Shown here: in pieces, positions 1 to 13,550 of the stretch
How the letters are laid out: each line of letters starts with the position of its first letter
Numbering within the stretch: the stretch's first letter is position 1
Made by a program: the position numbers and the translations under genes
NCBI GenBank assembly: GCA_023375785.1
Contig: SZWC01002445.1
Coordinates: forward strand, 156,703 to 220,702
DNA length: 64,000 nt
DNA from: Penium margaritaceum
Lineage: Eukaryota > Streptophyta > Zygnematophyceae > Desmidiales > Peniaceae
Direction: 5' to 3'
Notes under the pieces: model-generated
The model's input: the letters and a program-made list of their open reading frames with translations, nothing else
Told to the model about the DNA's origin: nothing
Databases searched by the model: none

Positions 1-369
1 GGAGAGGGGAGGGAGAGGGGGGCATCTTCGAGCAAATGGCGACCCTAACCCTATCTGGAATTCGCCTTTAGTCTTCATATGCAAGTTTATCAAAGGAAAC
101 TAGGCATTTTAGAACACACACTTTATGCAAGAGGAATACAAAAGACAAAACAGCCGATGCATAATTCAAGGGACATACGTAGGCTTCCTACTAAAATTCA
201 CAATGCATGAAATTTCCTGTTGAATCTCACAATTTCAATATGGACTGAACACTTTGACTTCCACTAAAGACCTAGTGTTCAAATAAGTGAACATCTCAAT
301 GTGAGCTTCTGGGAACAATACTTAAACAGGTTGCACTATACACAGGTATCGTTGTGTATTAAAGTGGAA
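1..369. other. No gene seen
   Basis: A short purine-rich stretch (GGGAGAGGGG-like) at the very start is followed by AT-leaning unique-looking sequence. I see no coding signal, repeat or RNA structure here. Confidence 0.5.
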
Positions 370-2219
370 TGATTAACCATAACTCCTTGGTGTGGCATCG
401 CATCCTGATGGAATTCCTAACGGGCACTCCGGTTCCCCTCCCCTTGGGCCACAGGCGCTTTTGCGCACTGGTGGTCGGAGGGCTACCTCACAACCCAACC
501 CAAACCCCTCGGGGAGTCGGGGCAGGGACAACCCTGTCGCACCTGTCTCATCCTTCTCCAGTGGAAACGGGGCCACGCAACCCATGACTTGCCCTTGCAC
601 CCTGTGCGTGACGGCTCCAACAACCCTGATTATGAACCGTGTCCCTCGTGACCTGCAAAAGAAATCAAAAGACAGGCAGCAGACACTGGAGGGTACATGT
701 TGGATGGTAATGCACAAGGAACAGAAGAGGGAGCTACTGATGACATAGGTCACACAGGGAGAAATGCAGTTACAGGGGGAGAGCTAGTGGATGGCACAGA
801 AGGTGCATCTGCACCAGAGGGATACACAGACAATGCGGGGGATGAAAAGACAACATGACGGATGGATGTGCCCAGCTCGATGAGATCACCCACACGTGGA
901 CCCTCCCCCACACGTTGGGAGCGAGGGCAGCACAAACCCGTATGATAGTTAGAGGCCCCAATACAATACAAGTCATGTTGCGCACGTGACTCAAGGAATA
1001 CGGCGTTGTGGGACTCAACAACCTCCAGCAATTGGTTTGAACCAGCGGTTTAAATGATGCGAGGTCAAGGCCTAGGTCAGGCTTGACACGCACAAGCAAA
1101 CTAACAGTTGCAAAGTGCTTGTGTCAGAGACGGTGATGCAGCAAGCGTTGATGCATAGCTGAAAAGGTGCCAGTCACATAGACACAAGGAGACCCAGGCA
1201 AGGATGCACTGACAAGACACGAAATGTGGTACAAAAATCCGACAGAAATACCTTGAAGCAAAACACAACTGGTGGGAAGATTACATTCATTGGACATGCC
1301 AGTGTCATGCATGAATGTGTGTCCAAGGGAATCGTACTTGAGGAAAGAGAAACAGGCTGAGCTTGAGGTCAGGAACATGCAACACGTCAATGAAGTAAAC
1401 GGGACCAGCTGGTCCGTCAAACCGAACGGCCCCGACACCATACACACGCAACTGCTGACCCGACCCTGTGCGCACATAACGGGCTGACCTTGCAGGATGA
1501 AATCACTACTGTGACAACACATACGATGGGTTGCACTTAAGTCAATAACCCAGCAGCCATTCCGAACCTACTTGGCTGATGAAATAAAGTAAATCCCAAT
1601 TGAGTCATGTGAGGGAAGTGGTGTCTCTGCCGGATCAGGGCATGCACGATCAGAAACTGACGCAATCCATGATGGCGCATCACGGGGAACATGGTCATCA
1701 ACAAAGGGTGTCACACCATCGTGACCAGTCATCCGACACGATCGTCAATGCAACATGGTGAGTCCCCCCTAGAACTGTGCATGCATTTTACAGCTACCTG
1801 CATGTTCAAGCCTGTGTCACCGCGGAAGGAGGATGGGAGGGTCCAGCTCTGCAATGCAAGTGCCAACGAGCTCTCTCCCAGGCGTGAAAGCTGCAGTCAC
1901 GTACAACCCGCCGGCAGTGCTCATCAAAGCGCCCTAAGTGCCACTCTTAGGAATGATATAGCCTGCCAGGCGTCGTGCATCAGCCGTCCAATCCTGGAAA
2001 AATCATGCCCATGAGGGCAAAACTGCCATGTGTGGTCACCGCCACAATAGTAGCTGCAAAGAAATCCATTTGTTGCTCCCCAGGACCCCAGGGCTCCCTT
2101 ACCCCCTTTCTTCCCTTTCCCCTTCTTCCCATAACCCAAGACCACTGCCGCACTATTACTTTATGGAGGAGATGTGGAGGAGGCAATCAGTGGTTAGAGA
2201 GGCTGGATGGAGGAGATAG
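370..2219 (-). mobile_element. Ty1/copia fossil, minus strand, part 1 (Copia-D)
   Basis: Decayed copia gag-pol read on the minus strand. Around 2110-2010 there is a lysine/glycine-rich stretch followed by a CCHC-like zinc knuckle (core YYCGGDHTWQFC), typical of the Gag C-terminus. Around 1560-1200 there is a protease-like segment (core ATHRMCCHSSDF, compare the DSGATHHM family motif). The order knuckle then protease, read towards lower coordinates, fits copia. The remainder down to about 370 is only weakly recognisable. The element is heavily broken (many breaks) and clearly old. Copia-1 is inserted at its right edge, and the reading appears to resume beyond 8478. The family call is reasonably sure, the limits are not. 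Confidence 0.55.
2215..2219. repeat. Target-site duplication of Copia-1 (left copy)
   Basis: The five bases gatag directly precede the 5' LTR and are repeated exactly at 8474-8478, directly after the 3' LTR. A 5-bp duplication is the expected size for a copia integrase. Confidence 0.9.
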
Positions 2220-2342
2220 TGTTGTTCTTCTATGCCCCATGGCCACTGCTATGGGTTGACGGACAGGTTGGGCATGCACTGCTCCCTTGGAGTAAGTCCC
2301 CCAAACCTTGTTCGTGGTGCAAGTCCAAGCGAGACACCAGAA

Positions 2343-2402
2343 GTGTAGCGCAACGGATAGCATGTTGGACTTAGGGACAACAGGTCCTGCGATCGAGCCT
2401 TG
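2343..2402 (+). other. tRNA-Arg-like module inside the Copia-1 LTR
   Basis: The sequence GTAGCGCAACGGATAGC strongly resembles the D-arm (A box) of eukaryotic tRNA-Arg. TTGGACTT follows at the anticodon-stem position, and GCGATCGAGCC at the T-arm (B box) position. Spacing between the boxes is tRNA-like, but stems are imperfect and the anticodon loop is degenerate, so it is not a working tRNA. A tRNA-derived pol III promoter remnant is the best reading. The copy in the 3' LTR is at 7908-7967. Confidence 0.6.
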
Positions 2403-2586
2403 ATGTGCGTAGGAGGTTTTTTGACCTTCTAGCACAGGGGAAGTTTCTTAGACATTTCTCCATGCATGAGGAGAGTGCGCCACTTGGCGGTCGGTGGATA
2501 CGCCAATTGGCGGACTGGTGAGGTGCTGTGGAGTGACCACCCCAAAAGTGTCACTACCCACACACCTTAGAAGCCAGGCCTAGGAC

Positions 2587-2594
2587 TATATATA
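2587..2594 (+). promoter_or_regulatory. TATA box of the Copia-1 LTR
   Basis: TATATATA lies 367 bp into the LTR, in a position suited to drive element transcription. It is preserved in the 3' LTR at 8152-8159. Confidence 0.6.
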
Positions 2595-2910
2595 CCAGGC
2601 TCATTCCTCATTCTAATTACACAATCTGGCCTTAGATGCTCCTCACAGAGTTGTCCAACTAAGGAACAGTATAAAGAAGACACTGGTTGGTCTAAGCCCC
2701 AGGAGTTAGTCTTTGACTAGCACCTCGCGCGAAAGTGACCAAGTGTTAAGTGGACACAGTTTCTAGCAAGTGATTGCCTAGGAACTGCTCAGTGTGGAAC
2801 CGTGATCCTGAGGGTGATATCATCTCCTAGCTGAAATGCTAGGAGCGGACGGCAGGTGCTATTGTGTCGGCCCTGTTTTCTAGTCCGTTTGCCTCAGGCC
2901 GGTTGACAAA

Positions 2911-2925
2911 GGGTTATGGGCCCAC
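2911..2925 (+). promoter_or_regulatory. Primer-binding site, initiator tRNA-Met anticodon arm
   Basis: GGGTTATGGGCCCAC, two bases inside the 5' LTR, is the exact reverse complement of the plant initiator tRNA-Met anticodon stem-loop (GUGGGCCCAUAACCC, recalled from known plant tRNA). Internal, half-tRNA priming is known for Drosophila copia. The same 15 bases occur at the same place in Copia-2 (29449-29463). Confidence 0.8.
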
Positions 2926-2990
2926 ACTGACCAGTTGTAAGGCACGCTTCGCTCAACTCTGGTACGCTCTCTCCAGGTGCACACGCCGGC

Positions 2991-3032
2991 TCCATCAACT
3001 CCATCAGCTCCATCAGCTTCATCAGCTCCAAC
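2991..3032 (+). repeat. 9-bp tandem repeat in the Copia-1 leader
   Basis: About four and a half copies of a CATCAGCTC-type unit lie in the untranslated leader between primer site and gag. The Copia-2 leader has a similar CATCGGCTC run near 29551-29585, so the trait is shared by the two families. Confidence 0.7.
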
Positions 3033-3300
3033 GGCTTGGTCTGCACTTAGCACACAGGGACTAAGGACAAGCTCTGCCCTTGGAGGCACGACCCTTGTGT
3101 CCCAACCAGGACAAGCTCTGCCCTTGGTGGCAAGACCCTGGGTGTGTTGGTGTAGATTTATTCGCTGTCTGCAGGTGAACATCGGCTGGAGGGGTAGGCA
3201 ACGGATCTGCATCCTAAAACCGGTAGCAGACATCAGCTAACATCAGCCTACATCGGCCTCAACGCAGCAGAGACGTGGGAAGCAGACAAGGGCAACAAAA

Positions 3301-6300
3301 ATGGTTGACCCATCGGGAGGAGTGGGGGCTGCCGCAGGGCAGTCCTCAAGCTCAATAGTGGCTACCACAGGGCAGACTACTGGAGCAAATGTGAGTGCTA
3401 TGTCACTGCCGCAAGGTCTTGGACCCCTGGGAGGAATCCCCATTTTCGAGGGGATTGACTTCCCCCTTTGGAGATGGCAGTTTGAGCTGGCGATGAAAGT
3501 GCGCGGCTTCATCAAGCTACTGAAGGGAGAGGAGCAGGTTCCCGCGGAAGGCACATCTGAGCATGAGGCTTGGCTGGATCGAAATGATATTGTAATGTCA
3601 TTCCTCAGCAACGCGATAGCCAAGAAGTATGTTCCCATCATTGCCGGGTACACGCTGGCTTCCGAAGCTTACGACACGCTCAAGCGCGTGCACCAATCTA
3701 CCTCCCTCGCGAACAGACTATTCATCCTACAACGGCTGATCAGCATGCGGGTGCATGAGGGCGAATCAATCCCCGATTTCCTACAGGAGTTTGAAGGACT
3801 CCTTGGCGAGGCTCGCCAGATGAACTGGGACCTTGACGAGAACATGCAAGCCATGATCCTCCTCATGGCGCTACCGGAGAGCTGGAGTCCAATGATCACC
3901 GTCATGGGCGGCTGGAAGGAGGACGACCTGACGTACACGGCAGTGTCCGAGTACGTGCGAAACGAGGCCATGCGCCGCAGCGGAAGTGAGGCTAACTTCT
4001 CAGCCTATGCCGCACGCTACGGTGGCCGCGGGAGCAAAGGGTCAGCCTCTGGTCAGAAAGGCGGCAGCGGAAGCGGTGGCGGCGGAGGCAACAATGGCGG
4101 CAAGGCTCCCAAGCGACAGGGTAACTGCCACAACTGCGGCAAACCTGGGCACTGGGCAAGAGAGTGCAGGTCGCCAAAGAAGGAAGACGGCGGAAGCGGT
4201 GGGAACAAAGGCAACAAAAAGGGTGGCAAAGAAGCCACCAACATGATGGCACAGAGCACGCCTCCAGCAAAAGGAGCGGCGCTGCTCAGGCCAGGAGCTG
4301 TTGGGCTCGACTCCGGCACCGATCATCACTCCAGCAACGACCAGGCTGGATTTGTCTCCATCGGCCCCACCGATCGGCGGTTCAGATGTGCAAACGGCAG
4401 TGTCGTCAACGCAAAGGGCGTGGGAGACAAGCTGGTGAGCATCAACCTTAATGGTGCAGAGAAGGATCTACGGCTACGTGACGTGGTCTACATGCCCTCC
4501 TTTGCGGCAAACCTTCTGTCCGTGTCAAAGATAACGGACAACGACATGACAGTGGTGTTCATACAGAAGAAGGCGGTCATCGCCAGGAACGAGGACATCA
4601 AGGTCCTGTATGCGAACAAAGATCTCGTGGCACAGGTTCCACGGGTTGACGGACTCTACGTATTGCAGACAATGGCAGCAAAGACCTCGGAAGACGAGGG
4701 TCATGCGGGTGCAGCGGAGGCAGTGGTCTCGGCACCAACACAGGAGAGCACACCAACAAGAACTGAAAAAGCATCCTCTGCCGCAAAGGACGAAGACACT
4801 GATCTGTGGCACAGACGCTTTGGGCACGTTGCAAACAGCACGCTCCAAGTCATTCAGCAACAACAGCTGGTCCGTGGCATGGATGGTTGCAAGAAGGATG
4901 CGGTTGAGTGTGGAAGCCTGTGTGAACCTTGCCTCCAAGGCAAGACCAAGCGAACTCGCTTTGAGCGCAATGGTCGCCGCGCAGAATCAGCCCTTGACCT
5001 GATTCACACCGACGTGTGCGGACCCTTTCGCACGGCATCAAACGGTGGTAGCAAGTATTTTCTGACCTTCATAGACGACCACAGCCGCAAGGTGTGGATC
5101 TTCTTCCTCAAAACAAAGGGCGAGGTCAGAGAAAAGTTGCAGGAGTTTGTCGCCATGGTGGAGCGGCAGACCGGAAAGAGAGTCAAAGGGATGCGGAGCG
5201 ACAACGGCGGAGAGTACGAGGCATGCAAGGGCTGGTTGCGGCAACATGGGATCAACCACCAGCCCACAACGCCTTACACGCCGCAGAACAATGGTGTTGC
5301 CGAACGGATGAATCAGACCATCCTCGGCATGGTGCGTAGCATGCTCTTCGATGCAAAGCTTCCACCGCGGTTCTGGGCGGAAGCGGCAAGAACGGCATGC
5401 TATCTCGTCAACCTGACTCCTGCGGCTGCTCTGGGCAGGCGCGGAAAGAAGACGGGAAAGCAACAGATGACACCACAAGAAGTTTGGTCAGGGAAGAAGC
5501 CGGACGCATCACACCTGAAAGTATTCGGCTGCACCGCATGGGCAAAGGTCCAGGCGGGTGAGGGTGCCGGCAAGCTGGATTCAAGAGCACGAAAGTGCGT
5601 TATGGTGGGCTATGAGACGGCCCACAAGACATATCGCTTGTGGGACCTGGCAGGAAGAAGACTCATCACCAGCCGGGATGTAACCTTTGACGAGAGGAAA
5701 CCAGGCAAGGAAGAGATGCTTGATCCCACGGAAGCTCCAAAACAGGGAGAGTGGTTGGTGCTGCTAGAGTCAGGAGATCAAGCTCCTGAAAACTGGCAAG
5801 TGGTGCCAGTGCGGCAGGCCGTGAAGAAGAGTGGTGTGCCAGGGGGAGCGGCTGCGCAGGCTGACGCAGCGGCAAGCTCCGACACATAGTCGGAGACGTC
5901 CGAGGCCTCTGAGACCAGCTCGGAGGCCAGTGGCTCTTCAAAAGAGGAAAATTCAACTCCAGGGCAGCCAACACCACAGGAGCAACAGCATGGCAAACAT
6001 CCACCAGCAATGCAACGTCGCAGCACACGACAAAGAAAACAAACTCCAAAGTACGACGCTGACACTGGAAGCTGGACTGGACTGAGCTGGTCCTGTTTGG
6101 CTCAGGGAGAGCCGCTCACTGTGGCTGAAGCGCTGGCAAGGCCCGATGCGGCCAAGTGGAAGGAGGCGGTGGACAGCGAGCTCGCGTCCATCGAAGAAAA
6201 TGGCACATGGGTGCTGGTGGACAGACCCGCTAACGCTCACGTGGTGGGCTCAAAGTGGGTGCTCAGGTTGAAGCGGAAGCAAGATGATAGCATCGACAAG

Positions 6301-7686
6301 TACAAGGCAAGGGTCGTGGCGAAAGGGTTCTCACAGCGCGCAGGTTCTGAGTACGATGAGACCTTTGCACCGGTCATCACGTTTGCCTCCATCAGGTCCC
6401 TGCTTGCTGTCGCTGCCGCCAAAGACCTTGAGATCCACCAGATGGATGTGAAGACAGCCTTCCTTTATGGGAAGCTCGACAAGGAGGTGCTAATGGAGGT
6501 ACCGGAAGGTGTCAAAGCACCCGAGGGTAAGGTGTGCAAGCTGGTGAAGGCGTTGTACGGACTGAAACAGGCCCCACGGATCTGGTACAAGGAGATGGAC
6601 AGCTTCATGGCTGAGATCTCCTTCGCACATTGCAAAAATGACCCTAGCGTCTATGTGCGGGAGGACGAACGTGGCTTGCTACTTGTGGCGTTGTACGTGG
6701 ATGATCTTATCATGTGTTCTTCCTCGCAGGAGGCCCTCACGGACCTCAAGAAAAATCTGGCCAGCAGATTTAAGATGAAGGACATGGGACCTCTCGAGTA
6801 CTACCTCGGGATTGCTGTTCACCGCAACCGCAAAGCAGGCACCATCGAGCTCAACCAGACCAAGTACATCATGGACATCTTGAAGCGCTACAACATGGAG
6901 GACTGCAAGCCCGTCAGCACCCCCATGCCCTCCGACTGCAAGCTCTCCTCCTCCATGTCACCAAGCAACGAGGCAGACCGGCGGGAGATGCAAAACATTC
7001 CATACCAGTCCGCCGTTGGAAGCCTCGTGTATGCAATGGTGGGAACACGACCTGACATTGCTTTTGCAGTGGGTCAGGTGAGCAGGTTTGTGGCCAACCC
7101 TGGGCCAGAACATTGGCAAGTCGTGAAGCGGATTTTTCGCTACCTCAAAAAGACTCGGCACGTCGGACTCCGGTTTGGAGGTCTAGAAGGATCAGACTTG
7201 CTGCGGCTGACATGCTACACCGACGCGGACTGGGGAGGACGGATTGATGACAGGAAGTCCACCTCAGGGTTTGTTTGTCTTCTCAACGGTGGTGCGGTCT
7301 CATGGGCAAGCAGGAAGCAGGACTGCGTCTCGCTTTCTACTGCTGAGGCGGAGTACATTGCACTCTCCGAAGTGTGCAAGGAAACACAGTGGCTTCGCAG
7401 TTTGCTTGATGAGATCAAGGCACCACAAGAGGAGGCAACGTTCATCCGCATCGACAACCAAAGTGCCATGGCTATGGCAGAGGACGACATGATCTCCCGG
7501 CGTACAAAGCACATCGATATTCGGTACCACTACTCACGTGACCTTATCGCCAAGGGTGTCGTGGAACTGGAGCACGTCGCAACCAAGAAAATGCTTGCGG
7601 ACTTCTTGACAAAGCCGCTAGACAGCGACTTGCATGTTGCAGGTGCTCGAGGAGTCGGCATGGTGGATGCAAGAGATGAGAACTAA
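3301..7686 (+). CDS. Copia-1 gag-pol polyprotein
   Basis: The single polyprotein region of Copia-1 supplies Gag for the virus-like particle and the enzymes for reverse transcription and integration. The start at 3301 is the first ATG in the long frame after the leader. In order: a Gag domain (about 3420-4000); a glycine-rich linker; a CCHC zinc knuckle (NCHNCGKPGHWAREC, about 4122-4167); an aspartic protease site with DSG near 4309; an integrase HHCC finger (about 4801-4960) and a DDE core (HTDVCGP, RSDNGGEY, GVAERMN, about 4995-5320); a reverse transcriptase with the YVDD catalytic box near 6697; and an RNase H with TDADWGG and STAEAEY, ending in ADFLTKPL. All catalytic motifs are readable. 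About one break is present. As a mobile-element gene it is not a host function. Confidence 0.9.
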
Positions 7687-7772
7687 AGACCAAGAAAACT
7701 GACATGCACAAACACAACCTAGAGCTACAGGTTCATGCCGAAGAAAACTACCACAGCAGGTGGCCTACGGTG

Positions 7773-7784
7773 CAAGGGAGAGAT
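7773..7784 (+). promoter_or_regulatory. Polypurine tract of Copia-1
   Basis: CAAGGGAGAGAT directly abuts the 3' LTR and is the plus-strand primer in LTR retrotransposons. Copia-2 has the same tract at 33139-33150. Confidence 0.8.
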
Positions 7785-8473
7785 TGTTGTTCTTCTATGC
7801 CCCATGGCCACTGCTATGGGTTGACGGACAGGTTGGGCATGCACTGCTCCCTTGGAGTAAGTCCCCCAAACCTTGTTCGTGGTGCAAGTCCAAGCGAGAC
7901 ACCAGAAGTGTAGCGCAACGGATAGCATGTTGGACTTAGGGACAACAGGTCCTGCGATTGAGCCTTGATGTGCGCAGGAGGTTTTTTTACCTTCTAGCAC
8001 AGGGGAAGTTTCTTAGACATTTCTCCATGCATGAGGAGAGTGCGCCACTTGGCGGTCAGTGGATACGCCAATTGGCGGACTGGTGAGGTGGTGTGGAGTG
8101 ACCACCCCAAAAGTGTCACTACCCACACACCTTAGAAGCCAGGCCTAGGACTATATATACCAGGCTCATTCCTCATTCTAATTACACAATCTGGCCTTAG
8201 ATGCTCCTCACAGAGTTGTCCAACTAAGGAACAGTATAAAGAAGACACTGGTTGGTCTAAGCCCCAGGAGTTAGTCTTTGACTAGCACCTCGCGCGAAAG
8301 TGACCAAGTGTTAAGTGGACACAGTTGCTAGCAAGTGATTGCCTAGGAACTGCTTAGTGTGGAACCGTGATCCTGAGGGTGATATCTTCTCCTAGCTGAA
8401 ATGCTAGGAGCGGACGGCAGGTGCTATTGTGTTGGCCCTGTTTTCTAGTCCGTTTGCCTCAGGCCGGTTGACA
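7785..8473 (+). repeat. Copia-1 3' LTR
   Basis: 689 bp, matching 2220-2908 with about 9 substitutions by eye. It is followed directly by the gatag target duplication (8474-8478). Confidence 0.95.
7908..7967 (+). other. tRNA-Arg-like module, 3' LTR copy
   Basis: Counterpart of 2343-2402. It retains the A-box-like TAGCGCAACGGATAGC; one base differs in the B-box-like part. Confidence 0.55.
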
Positions 8474-8478
8474 GATAG

Positions 8479-10450
<1,972 letters not shown>

Positions 10451-11814
10451 TTTAGATATGCGTATGTGTTGAGGCCAGTGGATAGTGATCATTGTATTAG
10501 AAGGTCAGAAAATGAACACCAATGCCAACACCCTCCCCAGGCCCGCAGACGAGAAATGTTACATGCACTAGCAGAGAACGCAGCATGCACATGGAACGAC
10601 AGGAATGTACACGGAAGACCTGTAATAGGGAAATGAGTAGCAAGATCAGTCAGGTGCAGAAGGCGCATGAGCCAAGCCGACAGCATGAAAAGGAACCGAC
10701 ATGGCCAACCGCTGCAAGGTGTGTGCGGCATAGTGGGTTCACAGCCGAGAGTCGGCGGTAAAACCTAGTCCCAGGACTCTGCGTCCCACTGCACGAGAGG
10801 GTGGTGGGGAGGAGGGGCAAGCTCTCCTCTTACGACTTTAATGCCAGTAGTTAGAGGAAACATGCGAGGGGAGAGAGCGTGAGGGGGAAAAAAGGCGGGC
10901 AACATCATGGATAAATGAAGCTCACGTCTCTAACAGAAAAGGTGTATTGAGTGATTGGGTAGAGCGCGGTTGAAGCATGGTGAAGCAAGCACAACCTCAT
11001 GCACGTGTGTTCTCAGGATGAACCAAGAATGGCTGCTGCGAGAAAATCTCAATAGCATGTCCCCGACAAGATTAGAATCCAGTAAATAACCATAAGCAAC
11101 CACAAACCAACCAGGCATGCAAAACAACCAGACATGTCTGCAACACACGGCAAGTGGTGTCTAGAGGTAACACTCATCCAAGAATGTTGGGCGTTTTCCA
11201 CGCTTTGCTGATAATGTCTATTCCATACATGTAGCTAGGGGCTTGTGCCCATGGGCCAGCCATTCACTCTCTCTCTCTCTCTCTCTGGAATTTCTAATAT
11301 GGGATGTATTGGTTGTTTGATCACAAATTTGGTGGCTTGTCCACTTACGCTTTAGGATGTGTGTGTATGGAGGTCAGTGGACAGTGATCATTGTATTAGA
11401 ATGTCAGCATTTGAATACCAATACCAAGACCGTGATAGCTATGCAGGTTGTGCTCTTGTTAGTTGCTAATCCTCTTTGCAACTATATTCACAAAGACTTC
11501 AGCAGGTCTCTCCTAGTTGTATCCTTCTTTTTTTGCATTTGCACTTCTTTCTATTGCATGAGCCTGCTGAAAAAGCATTGCATAGCCAGGTCATTAGGAA
11601 TTGGAAGCTTTCACAAATCCTTTCAAACAGTACATGTTCCTTAAATTTCATGTCAACTAGTTTGAACTGGCCACTAATGGCGAGATGCATTCTTAAACCG
11701 CGAAAAAAAACCAAGTCACACACTTAAACTGATATGTTTCAGTAATCTAGCAGCCCTACCACCACCAGTCCACATGGCTAATTGGTCCATGAGTCCTATG
11801 CACACTGAGAGAGT
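10451..11814. other. No gene; pair of ~60-bp direct repeats and a CT run
   Basis: No coding unit is supported. The stretch 10470-10525 is repeated with changes at 11368-11430 (shared core AGTGATCATTGTATTAGAA). A short CT run lies at 11267-11287. The rest looks like eroded repeat DNA. Confidence 0.5.
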
Positions 11815-12024
11815 GTGTTTATTGTTGCAGACAAGAATAGCATTCATCACACATGTACCAAACACATCAATGTGAAAAATCACTCTGTGCCCATTTCATT
11901 GCATGAGGACAACATACAGATTGTGTGGGTCAATATTGTGCAATTATTGGCTGAGTTCCTGACCAAGGCTGTCAATCATGCATCGTTCAAGAAATCTCTC
12001 ATTCTAGCTAGTCCGGGTCAATGA
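11815..12024 (+). mobile_element. Ty1/copia RNase H C-terminal scrap
   Basis: The translated text IHHTCTKHINVKNH followed by LLAEFLTKAVNHASF matches the copia RNase H tail (IHHTRTKHIDVKYH, QLADILTKPL). It is a fossil fragment on the plus strand. No neighbouring pol was recognised upstream. Possibly a remnant of the same lineage as Copia-C, whose corresponding tail is near 21110-21290. Confidence 0.7.
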
Positions 12025-13059
12025 GTGTGCTGTCGTGTATCAGTGAGTTTTCCTTACCTTGTATGACCTCCTTATTCCCTCACCCTGCTTGTGCTCATCA
12101 TTGCACTTGTTGGATGTTTTGGGCTTTGTGGTAATGGGGGCATGGGAGAGTGGGACATGTGACATGTACTTAAGATGCATGACCTCTACATGTGCATGTT
12201 CACTGGTGCCCACTGATCATGGAGAGTGTTCTAGTGTACGCGTGCACTGTCTCACTGACATGGCATGTGACTTCTCACTGATTTGGCAGACATTAACAAC
12301 AGCAGGCATTGAGGAGTGAAGGGGAAATTGTACCGTGGTGAGATGCATGGCTCCTTTCCTTCTCATGGAGCCTCCCACACAGCAACAGTGCGCGGCCAGA
12401 TCCATCGGCAGTAGCCACCATCGCTCATTGCCAGCAGTCATAGGCAACTTTTCTGAGTAGAGTAGAGTGTACCTAGGTTAAGGCAGCCATAACTCTGCTT
12501 TGTGGATTTTTTAGATGATTCTGATTGTACGACTGCAGATGTAGCATGTGTTTTTTTCTGTGCATACACGGTTACCAGTAGTGACCTCCCAATTTCTGTT
12601 CATGCACATGCAGATCCATGAGGGATACAAGGACATTGTTGGCTAGAGGCTGGCGTGTGTTAAGCTGGTGGAAGTTATACAATGAGAAGAGGGATGATGA
12701 AAACAACAACTTTCTTCGAAAGAGGCTGGTAAAAGCAAAATGTTGACATGCTCTTGCTAAATTTAGCTTGATATAAATAGGACAAGATCCCAAGAATTCA
12801 TGGTAGAATGGCTTTTTTGTTGATAGACTGGTTTGTGAAGACTTGTGTAACCACATGCTTCCGGAATCATCTGGATGGTGGTGCAAGGGTAGATCATAAA
12901 GTAGAGGGGTCGAGGTCAACCCCGTCGGCAGGACCGGACAAGCAAGCTCAATCGTAGCTCACAAGCCCGTCACCCATCGACGGGGGACTTCCTGACTTGC
13001 AAGGCGTTCTCCTCTCTCCTTGGCCGTAACCATGTGAATAGATATCCTTAGGGGTGGAA
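12025..13059. other. No gene seen
   Basis: Noncoding sequence between the RNase H scrap and the LTR candidate. It holds a short inverted pair CCCCGTCG / CGACGGGG (about 12918 and 12976). I recognise nothing else. Confidence 0.4.
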
Positions 13060-13228
13060 TGTTAGTGGGACAAACCTCTTTGGTGGGACAATTCCCACAC
13101 AACCCGAGGAATTCTTATTCCATGAGTACCTACATCGGTATGACCCTGGTCATATGGTGCACATTTTTGCCACAAGCTCCCACTGTAATGGTGCAGTAGG
13201 ATTTAACCACTTCTAGGGTTGCCTTCCA

Positions 13229-13263
<35 letters not shown>

Positions 13264-13515
13264 TAAAAGAAAACTCCTTGTTGATCTTCCTCCATGGCAT
13301 GTGCCAAATAATTGACCTATGAACCTACCTCCCTCCCCCTCGTCTACTGACTAGCGTAGAGTGTGTATAATGGGAGAAGTCAAAGGTCTCCAACTGGTAT
13401 CAGAGCAGGAGACNACCTACATCGGTATGACCCTGGTCATATGGTGCACATTTTTGCCACAAGCTCCCACTGTAATGGTGCAGTAGGATTTAACCACTTC
13501 TAGGGTTGCCTTCCA

Positions 13516-13550
<35 letters not shown>

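Larger units (their letters stand above)
2220..2908 (+). repeat. Copia-1 5' LTR
   Basis: 689 bp starting TGTTGTTCTTC and ending CCGGTTGACA. The same length and nearly the same sequence recur at 7785-8473. It contains a tRNA-like module (2343-2402) and a TATA box (2587-2594). Confidence 0.95.
2220..8473 (+). mobile_element. Copia-1, nearly whole Ty1/copia retrotransposon
   Basis: Full-length LTR retrotransposon of 6254 bp. It has two 689-bp LTRs beginning TG and ending CA, a 5-bp target duplication, a primer-binding site just inside the 5' LTR, one long gag-pol region, and a polypurine tract directly before the 3' LTR. Domain order Gag, protease, integrase, reverse transcriptase, RNase H is diagnostic of Ty1/copia. 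By eye the two LTRs differ at about 9 positions (roughly 1.3%), so the insertion is young in geological terms; no calibrated rate is available. The coding region looks almost intact, with about one break. It is inserted in an older minus-strand copia fossil and is related in Gag and LTR layout to Copia-2. Confidence 0.95.
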
